From assembly GCA_025057395.1 (NCBI GenBank), contig JANWXU010000009.1:1-58988 (forward strand): a stretch of 58,988 nucleotides of DNA, read 5' to 3'. Of the stretch, positions 1 to 8,544 are shown piece after piece. How positions within the stretch are numbered: position 1 is the first letter of the stretch; every line of letters starts with the position of its first letter. Source of the DNA: Bacteroidia bacterium. GTDB taxonomy: Bacteria; Bacteroidota; Bacteroidia; J057; JANWXU01. A program made the translations under genes and the position numbers. The notes below the pieces were generated by a model. The model worked only from the letters and a program-made list of their open reading frames with translations, did not search any database and was not told the DNA's origin.

Positions 1-1
1 T

Positions 2-163
2 ATTCAAGATCCTAATGGAAAGCAGATATACGAAGAAATTGTAGAGCCGGGAATAGGAAAGTATAGCAAGATATTAAGCTTTCCGCAGGTAGCTAAGGGA
101 GCTTATATTATTACTCTAGAAAGTAATAGCCAAAAGAAGTCACAAAAAATAATTATTCGATAG
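2..163 (+). CDS. C-terminal end of a T9SS-secreted protein (partial)
   Basis: The window opens inside an open reading frame that runs to a TAG stop at 161-163. The 53 visible residues include the pattern PNGKQIYEE, then KGAYIITLES, and end in KIIIR. This is the ending of a type A T9SS C-terminal sorting domain: a beta-rich tail with a G-x-Y-x-[IVL] strand and a basic end. In such proteins the tail directs passage through the type IX secretion pore and is then cut off. The functional part lies outside the window, so the role of the protein is unknown. A terminator hairpin follows 25 nt downstream, marking the end of the transcript. Confidence 0.8.
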   Translation: MQDPNGKQIYEEIVEPGIGKYSKILSFPQVAKGAYIITLESNSQKKSQKIIIR

Positions 164-188
164 GTATTTTCACTTTTTTAGTAGTTAA

Positions 189-220
189 AGCTACCCTTTT
201 GAGGGTAGCTCAATTTTTTT
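189..220 (+). terminator. Rho-independent terminator
   Basis: The inverted repeat AGCTACCC (189-196) and GGGTAGCT (203-210) closes a 6-nt loop and is followed by CAA and seven T residues. It lies just after the stop codon of the partial T9SS cargo gene. Confidence 0.8.
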
Positions 221-361
221 GTTTAAAAGTTATATAAATTAAAAAATTATTTAATCGTTGTCCAATTTTTTACGAGTACTTAATTAATACTGTAGCATTT
301 TCAGAAGGAGTTGGCTGGTTCTTTGTGGAGCTTAGGCCCCTTTTATTTTTTGATAAAGTAC

Positions 362-392
362 TTTGAAATTTGATTTGATATATCTACATTTG
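362..392 (+). promoter_or_regulatory. Bacteroidota-type promoter
   Basis: TTTG (362-365) and TACATTTG (385-392) are separated by 19 nt. This fits the known Bacteroidetes consensus (TTTG near -33, TAnnTTTG near -7). Transcription would start near position 399 on the plus strand. No credible protein gene lies downstream before the convergent gene that ends at 785, so the likely product is a non-coding RNA. A short inverted repeat, TGCAAC/GTTGCA (391-405), overlaps the presumed start site. Confidence 0.55.
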
Positions 393-399
393 CAACAAA

Positions 400-700
400 G
401 TTGCATTTATGAGATAATAAATAAAATTAGTCTTGGTTAATAAGAACATTAATTACAAACTAGGGCTAGTATAAGGCTTAAAATAACACTAAGAGGGAAG
501 TATTTTTTTAATACGTAGCTTACGAAACAAAACGAAATAAGTTGGGATATAGTCGCGTAGTTTAAGTAGGAAAGCAGTTACTAAAACTCTAAATATTGTT
601 TTTTTTAACCCTTCTGATGAGGTCGGGAACGGAGTGTACAAGCAATTTTAGTTGCATAGGTCTAATACTTGTGCCTCCCTCTCCCGGCCATATTTTAAGT
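400..700 (+). ncRNA. Candidate non-coding RNA with long GC-rich hairpin
   Basis: This stretch lies downstream of a good promoter and has no convincing reading frame. It is strongly AT-rich except at about 618-690. There, two 22-nt arms (621-642 and 668-689) can pair without bulges: eight base pairs GGTCGGGA/TCCCGGCC at the base, a mismatched middle section, and six pairs at the top. The 25-nt loop contains a smaller GCAA/TTGC hairpin (642-655). The borders are guesses: the 5' end comes from the promoter, the 3' end from the end of the hairpin. No known RNA family could be assigned. Confidence 0.35.
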
Positions 701-784
701 TATTTTATTTTTTATTTTCGTGAATTTTTTAACAAAATCAAATTAATGAAAAAAATTATTTTTTCTCTTTTTAGTTATTTTTAG

Positions 785-2065
785 TTATTTTGTGAGCCGC
801 ATTCCAATAAAGACAATATCATCGATTTGAGGTCTATCGCCCTTCCATTCTTCAAATATTTTATTTAGCTTATCTCCCTGTTCTGGCATACTTAAATTTT
901 GGATTTCAAGTAAAACTTGCTTGAGGTGTTTATACATAAATTTTTTTCCTTTAGGTCCTCCAAATTGGTCTGCATAGCCGTCGGAGAAGATATAGAGTGC
1001 GTCTCCGACTTGCAATTCTATACAATGTTGTGTAAAGTCGGATTCTTTGTATTGTCCTCCTCCAATAGGGAATTTATTAGGCTTATATTCAACTAGTTCA
1101 TTATTTCTGACCATATAAAGGGGGTTATTGGCACCTGCGTAATATACTTGAGGCACGGATAAATCAAAGGAAAGTAGAGCCATATCCATTCCGTCTTTAG
1201 AATTAGAGTCTGCATCAATTTGGTGCAAATTAACTTGTATTGAAATATTCAACATATTGAGAATTTGCGCAGGCTCAACAATTCCTTTTTCATTTACAAT
1301 TTGATTTAAGAGTGAACTTCCCATAACCGACATAAACGCGCCGGGTACACCATGCCCTGTGCAGTCTGCAGCTGTAATAATAAAGCGATTTTTAACTTGT
1401 CCTATCCAATAAAAATCTCCGCTTACAATATCGCGGGGTTTGTAGAGGATAAAAGAATCGGGGAATACAGAAAAAAGTTCTTCTTTAGAGGGTAGGATAG
1501 CTTCCTGAATACGGCGGGCATACTTAATGCTATCCATAATTTCTTCATTTTTATGTTCAATTACTTTAAAGGCTTGTTGTAGTTCGCGAGTGCGCTCATC
1601 GACCAAAGCTTGTAATTCTTCTTGCTTTTGCTTCTGCATTTGAATGTTTTTTTCATTTTGCTTTCTAAGCCTTTGAATAATGGTTTGGAGAATTTTTTTG
1701 GAAACTTCTACCTGCATAGAAAGCAGGACGAAAAAATCATCTTGGTTGAGTTGTAATAAAATAGTTCCATTTTGAATTGCTGTAACCGAAGCGGAGCGAG
1801 GAGCATTATCAATTAAAGAAAATTCTCCAAAAAAATCACCGCTGTTTAGCTCCGCAAGGGTAATATCTTCGGAATGAATTTTTACTCTTCCTTGAAAAAT
1901 AATATACATACAGTCTCCCGTAGAGCCTTTTTCAAAAATAAGGTCTCCGTCATTTACGTGAATTTCAATGAGGTGGTCAGCTAAAAAAGAAATTACACTA
2001 TCTGGAATACCCTGAAAGATTTCTATATTTTTTAAGATGTTAATTCTCTCTGCTGTTACAATCAT
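785..2065 (-). CDS. Cyclic-nucleotide-binding domain / SpoIIE-type phosphatase
   Basis: This is a 426-residue cytoplasmic signalling protein. Residues about 12-130 form a cNMP-binding domain; its phosphate-binding cassette is visible as GEFSLIDNAPRSASV (about 80-94), with E81 and R90 in the positions that contact cyclic nucleotides. A glutamine- and lysine-rich coiled coil (about 135-185) links it to a PP2C-like SpoIIE serine/threonine phosphatase (about 195-425). That domain has metal-ligand aspartates in SGDFYW, AADCTGHG, DGMDMA and SDGYAD. In this family the sensor domain controls dephosphorylation of an anti-sigma-antagonist or similar target. The gene lies 28 nt downstream of the HD-domain gene and is probably co-transcribed with it. 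The start ATG at 2065 puts the sensor domain right at the N-terminus. Binding of cAMP or cGMP is inferred, not shown. Confidence 0.88.
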   Translation of the reverse strand: MIVTAERINILKNIEIFQGIPDSVISFLADHLIEIHVNDGDLIFEKGSTGDCMYIIFQGRVKIHSEDITLAELNSGDFFGEFSLIDNAPRSASVTAIQNGTILLQLNQDDFFVLLSMQVEVSKKILQTIIQRLRKQNEKNIQMQKQKQEELQALVDERTRELQQAFKVIEHKNEEIMDSIKYARRIQEAILPSKEELFSVFPDSFILYKPRDIVSGDFYWIGQVKNRFIITAADCTGHGVPGAFMSVMGSSLLNQIVNEKGIVEPAQILNMLNISIQVNLHQIDADSNSKDGMDMALLSFDLSVPQVYYAGANNPLYMVRNNELVEYKPNKFPIGGGQYKESDFTQHCIELQVGDALYIFSDGYADQFGGPKGKKFMYKHLKQVLLEIQNLSMPEQGDKLNKIFEEWKGDRPQIDDIVFIGMRLTK

Positions 2066-2093
2066 ATGTCATTTTCTTGTACTTTATAATTAC

Positions 2094-2675
2094 TTAGCCA
2101 ACAAGCTCTTTTATTTCTCGCAAGTGTTTCTGCTTTTTTTCCTCTCTTAGGAGACGAGAAGACTCAGTAAAATATCGATGGTTTTCTAAAAAATGTACTT
2201 GATGAATATACCATTCTTTCAGTGTTGTTTCTTTGCCGTAAGCCATCCATTCACGCCGTAGGGTATGTGCTATGCTATAAAAATCATCTCTTCCAAGGTA
2301 ATCCAAATCTGCATCGCATAAAATCTGTTCTAATTTAGTTTTGGGTTTTTGGGGGAAGGCGGTAGCAAGAATCATATTTGCAATTTGCTCCACTTGAAAG
2401 GTAGAAAACCCAAGCAAAGGCAAGCATTCTCTTGCAAACTTAGCAGCTAACGCTTCATTGTCTACATAGCGAAATGCAAAGCCCGAATCGTGCCACAGGG
2501 CTGCAGTCTGGAGCAATAATAGATCTTCTTCGCTTACCTCCTCTAATTTAGCTATTTTTTCTACTGCTTCAAGTACGTCTCTTGTATGGTGCAGACCGTG
2601 GTAGTATAAATTATTGGGAAGCCTCTCTTCTAACCATTCCCAAATATAAGAACTAACTCTGCTAAATTTAACCAT
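2094..2675 (-). CDS. HD-domain phosphohydrolase-like protein
   Basis: This 193-residue soluble protein carries the HD superfamily signature: H29-H30 in YHGLHHT, H62-D63 in ALWHDSGF, and a distal acidic motif CDADLDYLG (about 120-128). These are the expected metal ligands of a small metal-dependent phosphohydrolase, a class that often cleaves nucleotides or cyclic nucleotides. The gene directly precedes the cNMP-binding phosphatase (gap 28 nt). Together they could form a module in which one protein degrades and the other senses a nucleotide messenger; this is inference from position. The protein is not of the HD-GYP type, because no GYP motif is present. Confidence 0.75.
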   Translation of the reverse strand: MVKFSRVSSYIWEWLEERLPNNLYYHGLHHTRDVLEAVEKIAKLEEVSEEDLLLLQTAALWHDSGFAFRYVDNEALAAKFARECLPLLGFSTFQVEQIANMILATAFPQKPKTKLEQILCDADLDYLGRDDFYSIAHTLRREWMAYGKETTLKEWYIHQVHFLENHRYFTESSRLLREEKKQKHLREIKELVG

Positions 2676-2830
2676 AGCTTATCATTATTGTTTTTACACC
2701 CCTTTTTTTGTATTACATGAGAAGAATCAATGAAGTCCCAAACCTTCAACGTTAACCAGTAGTTTTAATCAATTTTGAATTGCTTATTGGCTAGTAAAGA
2801 TATCAATAAATTAACAATAACTAATTATAA

Positions 2831-2852
2831 TTTTATTCATGTGTGAATAAAA
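2831..2852. repeat. Perfect inverted repeat upstream of the HD gene
   Basis: TTTTATTCA (2831-2839) and TGAATAAAA (2844-2852) are perfect inverted copies around TGTG. The repeat lies in the 244-nt gap between two minus-strand genes, ten bases from a terminator hairpin. It could be an operator or a minor mRNA structure. No other strong signal was seen in 2676-2862. Confidence 0.4.
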
Positions 2853-2862
2853 TTTGCAAAAG

Positions 2863-2893
2863 AAAAAGCCATAACTGAGAGTTATGGCTTTTT
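2863..2893 (-). terminator. Terminator of the PKD-repeat gene
   Basis: A 13-bp perfect stem (AAAAAGCCATAAC, 2863-2875, with GTTATGGCTTTTT, 2881-2893) closes a 5-nt loop. The A-run on its left reads as a U-run on the minus strand, 26 nt after the stop codon at 2920. The symmetry would let it act in both directions. Confidence 0.85.
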
Positions 2894-2919
2894 CTAAACT
2901 CACTCTAAAACCAAAATAC

Positions 2920-5900
2920 TTATTGTTTTTTCACAACTTTTGTAATATAATGAGTATCCACCGAATCTCTTAAAACTATCCAGTATACACCCGCAGGTAA
3001 TTCCTCCATGGAAATAGCAGAAGGAGTATCCGTTCTTAAAATGATAGTTTCTTCCTTCAGTATCCTTCCTAAGACATCTATACACTGGAGAAGGTAGCTA
3101 TCATTATTAAAACTCTCTATCCACAGAATATTTGTAGTAGGGTTGGGATAGACTTTTATTGTCTGTTTCAAAATATCTTTTGTATCCCAGGCAGTGGGGG
3201 TAAAATTATAGGGTGCGGAAACTGCTCGGCAACCTTTAGCATCAGTAATTTCTACTGTGTAATTCCCTGCTGTGGAGGGCGTGTAACTACGCGCTGTGGC
3301 TCCATTAATTGGAACACCTTCCCTATACCATTGATATTGAACATCTACAGTACTCGCAGTAAGCACTCCTCCGCTTTCAGTAATAATAGGGGCAGGAATA
3401 GGGATAACATTAATAGTGATTGTATCGTGTGCAACTTCTGTACCTTTACGAACAGTAACAGTGTAAGTAGTAGTGGAGCGCGGAGAAGCTACTGGATTTT
3501 GAATATTAGCATCATTCAGTCCTGTAGTAGGGCTCCAACTTATTCTTACGTCAGAAGTAAGCGGAGTAATAGTAGTTACTATTGTATAACTTTCACCACA
3601 CTTAATTGTAGCATCCGGGCCAGCATTAACTCGCAAGGGCTGAGCATTATTTTCACAAACAATGTAATTAGGACGGGTAAAAGTTACAGAACAATTAGTG
3701 TTTTTTAGCGTAGCTTTAAGAGTAACGGTGTAAGTCCCAGTATTAGTATACGTGTGCCTAGGATTTACTAAGTTAGAGGTTTTACCATCACCAAAGTCCC
3801 ATTCAAAGTTGTAGTTATTAGGGTTAGGAGTGGTGTTATTGAATTGTACAACGAAGGGGGGAGTGGTTAAGAAAGTGGGGGTAGCATCAAAGCTAACTGG
3901 GAAATTAGCAGGTGTTACGGTTACTGTTATTGTATCACGAGCTATTTCATTGTTTAGCTGCGCTGTAACGGTATAGGTAATTGTTCTATCTGGAGTAGTA
4001 ATTGGATTAGAAATATTAGGATTATTAAGGAAGGTAGCTGGTTCCCACCGAAAAGTAGCATTGGGCTTATTGGTTGTAGCTCTCAACTGCAAGGGGGAGC
4101 CGCAACTTGTAGAAACATCACTACCCGCAAAGACTTGCAAGGGGGTAGCAGTTCCATCATTAATTCGGATATAAGAATTGCGAGTTAATGTATCGTAGCA
4201 TTCTGTATTTGCACGGTATCCTATTAGCATTACTGTATAAACCCCATTGCTTTGATAAGTATAGGTATGGGTAGGATTATTATTTTGAGAGCGATTACCG
4301 TCGCCATAATCCCAAATATAATTTAAGCTGTTTACGCCTTGAGGGGGGGTTGTATTTTGAAAAGTTACAGTAAATGGGCGAGCATTAAGAGTAGTAGGAG
4401 TAGCAGTAAAATTAAGACCATACCTAGCAGGTAATACTCGTATTATTATTGTATCTCTTGCAATTTCATTTCCATTCCTTGCAGTTACTACATAAGTAGT
4501 GGTGCGAGAGGGACTAGCTATAGGATTGGGTATGTTAGGATCGCTAAGTCCTGTAGCAGGCACCCAGCTAAAAGTAGAGTTGGGTTTATTAGCGGTTGCC
4601 TGTAATTGAGTACCATTGCCACATACGATGTTGCGATCAGGGCCTGCGTTTACTGAAAGAGCAGGAACTGTAATCTTAATATAATCTATGCGCGTAAGAG
4701 TATCAGCACATGGAGTACCTACTTGGCGAACGATTAAACGAACCGTATAAGTTCCTGGGGCCTGGTAAGTGTGAGTTGGGCTAGTTTGAGTAGAAGTATT
4801 TCCATCGCCAAAATTCCATAAATATTCGTATTGTACGCCTACACCTGGTGGAGTTAGATTAGTAAACTGAACAGTATAAGGAGGCTGAGTTAAATTTGTT
4901 GGGTTGCCCGTAAAGTTAACTCTAAAGTTAGCTCTTTCCACAAAGACTGTGACTACGTCTGTGGCTGTTTCGTTACCATTGCGAGCGATTACGGTATAGG
5001 TCGTAGTAGTATAAACACGAGCTATAGGGTTAGGAATATCAGGATTATCAAGACCCGTAGTGGGCTGCCATCTAAAGCTCGTATTAGGCTTATTAGCCGT
5101 AGCATTTAGTTGGGCTCCCCTTGGAAAGCCACAAGGAATAGTTACATCTTGCCCCGCGTCTACAGTTAAGGGGCCTGTACTTCCAGATCCACAAACAATA
5201 TAATTAGGTCGAATAAGAGTATCACGGCATTCTGTCCCTTGCCTTCGGGCTATTAATCTTACCGTATAGGTGCCTGGATTTTGATAGGTATGAGTAGGAT
5301 TGGTTTCCCTGGAGGTATTGCCGTCTCCAAAGTCCCATAAGAACTCCATTTGAAGGGGTGGAGTCATATTTATGAACCGGGTAGTATAAGGGGGAGTAGG
5401 AATATTAGTAGGATTGGCTGCGAAATTAACTCGGAAGTTAGCCCGCTCTACGAAAATTGTTACCTGGTCGGTTGCTACTTGGTTACCGTTACGTGCAGTA
5501 ACAGTATAAGTAGTAGTTTGGTCTAAGTTGGTAACAACGGGGTTAGGAATATTAGGATTGTTTAAGCCCCGAGTAGGTTCCCAGGAAAATGTAGTATTAG
5601 GCATGTTGGCTACAGCATTTAGACGAATAGGAATGGGTGAGCCGCACGTAGTAGTTTGGTCTTGCCCCGCATCTACAGTTAACCTAGCAAGAGTGCAAGT
5701 TATATTTTTACGAATAGTATCTCCACAGGGAGAGCCAGGGCGCCGCACAATTACTTGTAGGGTGTAGTTTCGACAGCTTTGGTAAGTGTGAGTAACAATA
5801 CGTTCGGCAAAAGTGGTAATTCTTTCGTTTCCGTCTCCAAAAATCCAAACGAACTCGGCTTGTGGGTTGAATGTCAAATTAATAGCTCTGATATCAAAAG

Positions 5901-6789
5901 GCTCTGTATTGAATACAGAATCTTGTAGCATGATATTAGCATTGAAATTTTCTCTTATTACCGTTACAGTTACATCATCTTGCGCTGTTTCTGTACCATT
6001 ACTTACAGTTACGGTATACGTAGTGGTTACCGCAGGAGTAGCAGTGGGAGTAGGACTATAAGGATCATCTAGCCCTGTAGTGGGTTGCCAACTGTATGTT
6101 ACATTAGGCTGCGAAGCCCTCGCTCTTAATTGTACGGATTCACCACAACGCACCTGCACGTCAGGCCCTGCATTTACTCTTAATCCACTTGTCATTTCAT
6201 CGATAGGTACTTTATAAGCTACTTGAATTTGTTGCGTGCTGGGTAATGGAGGAAGTTCAGGGTCAATAGGCTCACCCGTTTCGGGATCAATCTGTTTTAT
6301 AAAATAATTGAATATAAAATACACCGAATCTTCAGGTGCAGTACGAGCTTGTGGTGTACCACTGATATTAAAGCAAGCGAAAATGGGCGTTTGAGTATCA
6401 ATAGGGGTTAAATTACCTGCATTCCCAATTTCTCCCTGGTTGCCATCCGCTGGATTATTACTTTTAATTGTAATATTCAAACCACTAGGTAAATTTTCAA
6501 CACCTACCACTTCTACACGGCTTAAGTAAAATTCTTGAGGTGGAATCCAGGGAAAGGGAAACAGCCTTACTAGAATTGTGCGAGAAAAAGCAAATTGGCC
6601 AGTAGTGTTGTAAGTAACATTTACAGAACCTACTCTTGCTACGTAAGGATGAAAGCAGATTGCCGGAATTTCGGGCTCATCTACGTTACATCGCTGCGTT
6701 GGCAAGCACTGACTGTAGCTTTGTTGCGTGCTATAGTAAAAGAAGCAAGTAAAAATAAGCAAATACAAAAGGTATCTTCCGTATCTCAT
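2920..6789 (-). CDS. PKD-repeat cell-surface protein with T9SS sorting domain
   Basis: This is a 1,289-residue secreted protein. It begins with a signal peptide (residues 1 to about 27, ending in SYSQ). After a unique N-terminal part of about 200 residues, two modules alternate. One starts with V-[DN]-AGxD...CG and runs through W-x-P-x-TGL and TTYTVTARNGNE (six copies). The other is a PKD domain with the signature W-[DN]-[FY]-GDGN-x(6-7)-P-x-HTY (five copies). The end is a type A T9SS sorting domain (IKVYPNPTTN near residue 1208, ending KVVKKQ). PKD-like folds are adhesive or spacer elements, so a surface adhesin is the best guess; no enzyme motif is visible. A TAACTTTG box (6807-6814, minus strand) lies just upstream of the start and may be the -7 element. 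The gene is monocistronic with its own terminator. Confidence 0.88.
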   Translation of the reverse strand: MRYGRYLLYLLIFTCFFYYSTQQSYSQCLPTQRCNVDEPEIPAICFHPYVARVGSVNVTYNTTGQFAFSRTILVRLFPFPWIPPQEFYLSRVEVVGVENLPSGLNITIKSNNPADGNQGEIGNAGNLTPIDTQTPIFACFNISGTPQARTAPEDSVYFIFNYFIKQIDPETGEPIDPELPPLPSTQQIQVAYKVPIDEMTSGLRVNAGPDVQVRCGESVQLRARASQPNVTYSWQPTTGLDDPYSPTPTATPAVTTTYTVTVSNGTETAQDDVTVTVIRENFNANIMLQDSVFNTEPFDIRAINLTFNPQAEFVWIFGDGNERITTFAERIVTHTYQSCRNYTLQVIVRRPGSPCGDTIRKNITCTLARLTVDAGQDQTTTCGSPIPIRLNAVANMPNTTFSWEPTRGLNNPNIPNPVVTNLDQTTTYTVTARNGNQVATDQVTIFVERANFRVNFAANPTNIPTPPYTTRFINMTPPLQMEFLWDFGDGNTSRETNPTHTYQNPGTYTVRLIARRQGTECRDTLIRPNYIVCGSGSTGPLTVDAGQDVTIPCGFPRGAQLNATANKPNTSFRWQPTTGLDNPDIPNPIARVYTTTTYTVIARNGNETATDVVTVFVERANFRVNFTGNPTNLTQPPYTVQFTNLTPPGVGVQYEYLWNFGDGNTSTQTSPTHTYQAPGTYTVRLIVRQVGTPCADTLTRIDYIKITVPALSVNAGPDRNIVCGNGTQLQATANKPNSTFSWVPATGLSDPNIPNPIASPSRTTTYVVTARNGNEIARDTIIIRVLPARYGLNFTATPTTLNARPFTVTFQNTTPPQGVNSLNYIWDYGDGNRSQNNNPTHTYTYQSNGVYTVMLIGYRANTECYDTLTRNSYIRINDGTATPLQVFAGSDVSTSCGSPLQLRATTNKPNATFRWEPATFLNNPNISNPITTPDRTITYTVTAQLNNEIARDTITVTVTPANFPVSFDATPTFLTTPPFVVQFNNTTPNPNNYNFEWDFGDGKTSNLVNPRHTYTNTGTYTVTLKATLKNTNCSVTFTRPNYIVCENNAQPLRVNAGPDATIKCGESYTIVTTITPLTSDVRISWSPTTGLNDANIQNPVASPRSTTTYTVTVRKGTEVAHDTITINVIPIPAPIITESGGVLTASTVDVQYQWYREGVPINGATARSYTPSTAGNYTVEITDAKGCRAVSAPYNFTPTAWDTKDILKQTIKVYPNPTTNILWIESFNNDSYLLQCIDVLGRILKEETIILRTDTPSAISMEELPAGVYWIVLRDSVDTHYITKVVKKQ

Positions 6790-6999
6790 AGATAGTCAAT
6801 CTTATTCAAAGTTAAGTAAAATTTTTTTAGGTTGTGAATCTCTTTATTCTTTATCTTTAAATTATTAAAAATTTTTTAATGTAACTATACAATGCTCCTA
6901 AACTGCAAAATCAAAGTTAACAAAAAGCAAGGAAGGTGAAAAAAATTATTATGCGAAATTTATGTTTTGCTAAATTATAGCCAGTTTAGAAGGCAAATT

Positions 7000-7704
7000 A
7001 TGCAAAAAGCAGCTAATTTCACAATTAATAATTCTGAACAGCTTATTTATTGGTGGCAAACGCTTCCTCCAAATTGGAAATATTCTTGTCTTTATGCTTT
7101 AGGTTATTTGGAATATCAATGTCTAAAAGTGAATGACTCGTATTTGCAAAACACAAGAAGTTTCTATTACTATGTTAGCACTCAAAGGTACTATGTATTT
7201 TCTCTGCGCGTTTCAACTAATCAAAATAGGCGCTTTCTGAAAACATATCTTGAGTGGTTATCCCTGCTAGATATTTATCGAATTACGCAATTGCAGCATC
7301 TAACACTTTGGAAATGTAATACCTTGGAACCAATTTTAATTCTTCAACAACTTAAAAGTTTGAGTATTGCGCAGAATCCTATTACCGACCTAAGCCCTCT
7401 AGTCCATCTTTCTTTTCTTGAACATTTGAACTGTACAGGAACGCTTATTCGCTCGCTAGCTCCTCTGCGAAAATTATCTAAGCTTAGTTTCCTAGATATT
7501 CGAAAATGTACCCAGCTACCGGTTTACGAAATTTTGGAATGGTTAGCTTGTTCTAGGTGTATTACTTTTTCAGATATTCAATTTAACTTACAGCCCGAAA
7601 AAGCCACCCAACCTATATGGGAAGATAAGAATAGTTATGGTATATTACTATTTGCTCTAGCTTTTATACTTACTGTTTTTGTAACTCAGCTTTTTAGGAC
7701 GTAA
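7000..7704 (+). CDS. Leucine-rich-repeat protein with C-terminal membrane anchor
   Basis: This protein is about 234 residues long from the ATG at 7000; the frame is open back to a TTG at 6967. The ATG is preferred because AGAAGG lies just upstream. The middle contains about four short leucine-rich repeats with the pattern LxxLSIAQNPITDLSPLxxL and SLAPLRKLSKLSFLDI. The last 22 residues are a hydrophobic segment followed by RT, so the protein is probably tail-anchored in the inner membrane with the repeats in the cytoplasm. There is no signal peptide. LRRs bind other proteins; the partner is unknown. The PepSY-like gene starts 52 nt downstream. Confidence 0.6.
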   Translation: MQKAANFTINNSEQLIYWWQTLPPNWKYSCLYALGYLEYQCLKVNDSYLQNTRSFYYYVSTQRYYVFSLRVSTNQNRRFLKTYLEWLSLLDIYRITQLQHLTLWKCNTLEPILILQQLKSLSIAQNPITDLSPLVHLSFLEHLNCTGTLIRSLAPLRKLSKLSFLDIRKCTQLPVYEILEWLACSRCITFSDIQFNLQPEKATQPIWEDKNSYGILLFALAFILTVFVTQLFRT

Positions 7705-7756
7705 GTAAAAATGTAAGATTTATAATAATTTTTTGTAAAATTTTGCTTTCAGAACA

Positions 7757-8452
7757 ATGATTACTCTGAATAATAATACTCTACACTTTAACGCTAAATC
7801 ACTACTAGTACGAAAGCTAGTGTGGAGAGGGCAGTTTCTCTTATTTAGCGGATTTTTAATTTGGAGTTTCGCTCTAAGTCATACTTGTGCACAAGTGCCC
7901 GATATACCTTTTCGAGTAAAAGCAAAGTTAAATCAACTTCATCCTAATGCTCAAAATGTTAGTTGGCGAATGCCCCAGTCGTATCAGTATGAAGCCTTTT
8001 TTACTGCATCGCAAGTTCCGGCAATAGTTTGTTTTGATTCTCTTGCAAATATTGTTGCTCAAGGAATTGCAATCGATATGGAGCAAGCTTCTGATGAGCT
8101 TAAAGATAATCTGGTCTTGGAAATTCAAGAACAAATGAAAGAACATGCTACCGAAGATGTGGAAGTAAATATATTTATTGTTTTGTCTCCCGGTAAGGAT
8201 ACACTTTATTACCTGGATATATCTAACGAATTAGAAATTGATAGAACCATTCTAGATAAAAGGGGAAGGGAACTTAAAAATTATGAAGTTACTATAGTGC
8301 AAGAAAATGATACCCTAAGTGCTATACATGCTCCCGCCGATACTCCAGAACCTGAGCCAGAAGAGCAAGAAAAAGATAGAGATATAGAAAAAGAAATAGA
8401 GGAAGATGACGAGGAGGACGATGAAAAAGAGGAAGAACCGCTTGATGATTAG
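7757..8452 (+). CDS. Secreted PepSY-like protein with acidic tail
   Basis: This 231-residue protein has an N-terminal signal peptide that ends near the CAQ at residues 44-46. A downstream in-frame start could shorten the unusual leading segment, but none is clearly better. Residues about 50-150 show the pattern of periplasmic PepSY-like (BLIP-like fold) domains: KLNQLHPNAQNVSW, YEAFF, and a following short aspartate-containing strand. The last 35 residues are almost all Glu, Asp and Lys (from EPEPEEQEKD to EEEPLDD) and must be disordered and strongly acidic. Such a tail might bind divalent cations; this is inference. The function is unknown. Confidence 0.6.
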   Translation: MITLNNNTLHFNAKSLLVRKLVWRGQFLLFSGFLIWSFALSHTCAQVPDIPFRVKAKLNQLHPNAQNVSWRMPQSYQYEAFFTASQVPAIVCFDSLANIVAQGIAIDMEQASDELKDNLVLEIQEQMKEHATEDVEVNIFIVLSPGKDTLYYLDISNELEIDRTILDKRGRELKNYEVTIVQENDTLSAIHAPADTPEPEPEEQEKDRDIEKEIEEDDEEDDEKEEEPLDD

Positions 8453-8544
8453 GCTTTAGGCATTTAGAAAAGCAAAAAGATTTTATTTTCTACTCTTAAA
8501 TTTTTTTATTTGCACCACTAAATTGAGTTTAACTCCTAGCTTGT

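Noticed and set aside
600-690. Possible SRP RNA (plus strand) or 5S-like piece (minus strand)
   Set aside because: The short similarities (AGGTCGGGAACGGAG to the SRP apical loop; CCGTTCCC and AGAAG to 5S) are not backed by the rest of either RNA, and the best fold is a different long hairpin.
596-784. 62-residue frame on the plus strand over the GC-rich hairpin
   Set aside because: It starts with TTG, its composition is low-complexity at the end, and it lies over the paired arms of the candidate RNA.
3331-6061. Several antisense frames of 79-125 residues in the PKD-repeat gene
   Set aside because: They recur in the same place in each repeat unit and reflect codon bias of the sense repeats.
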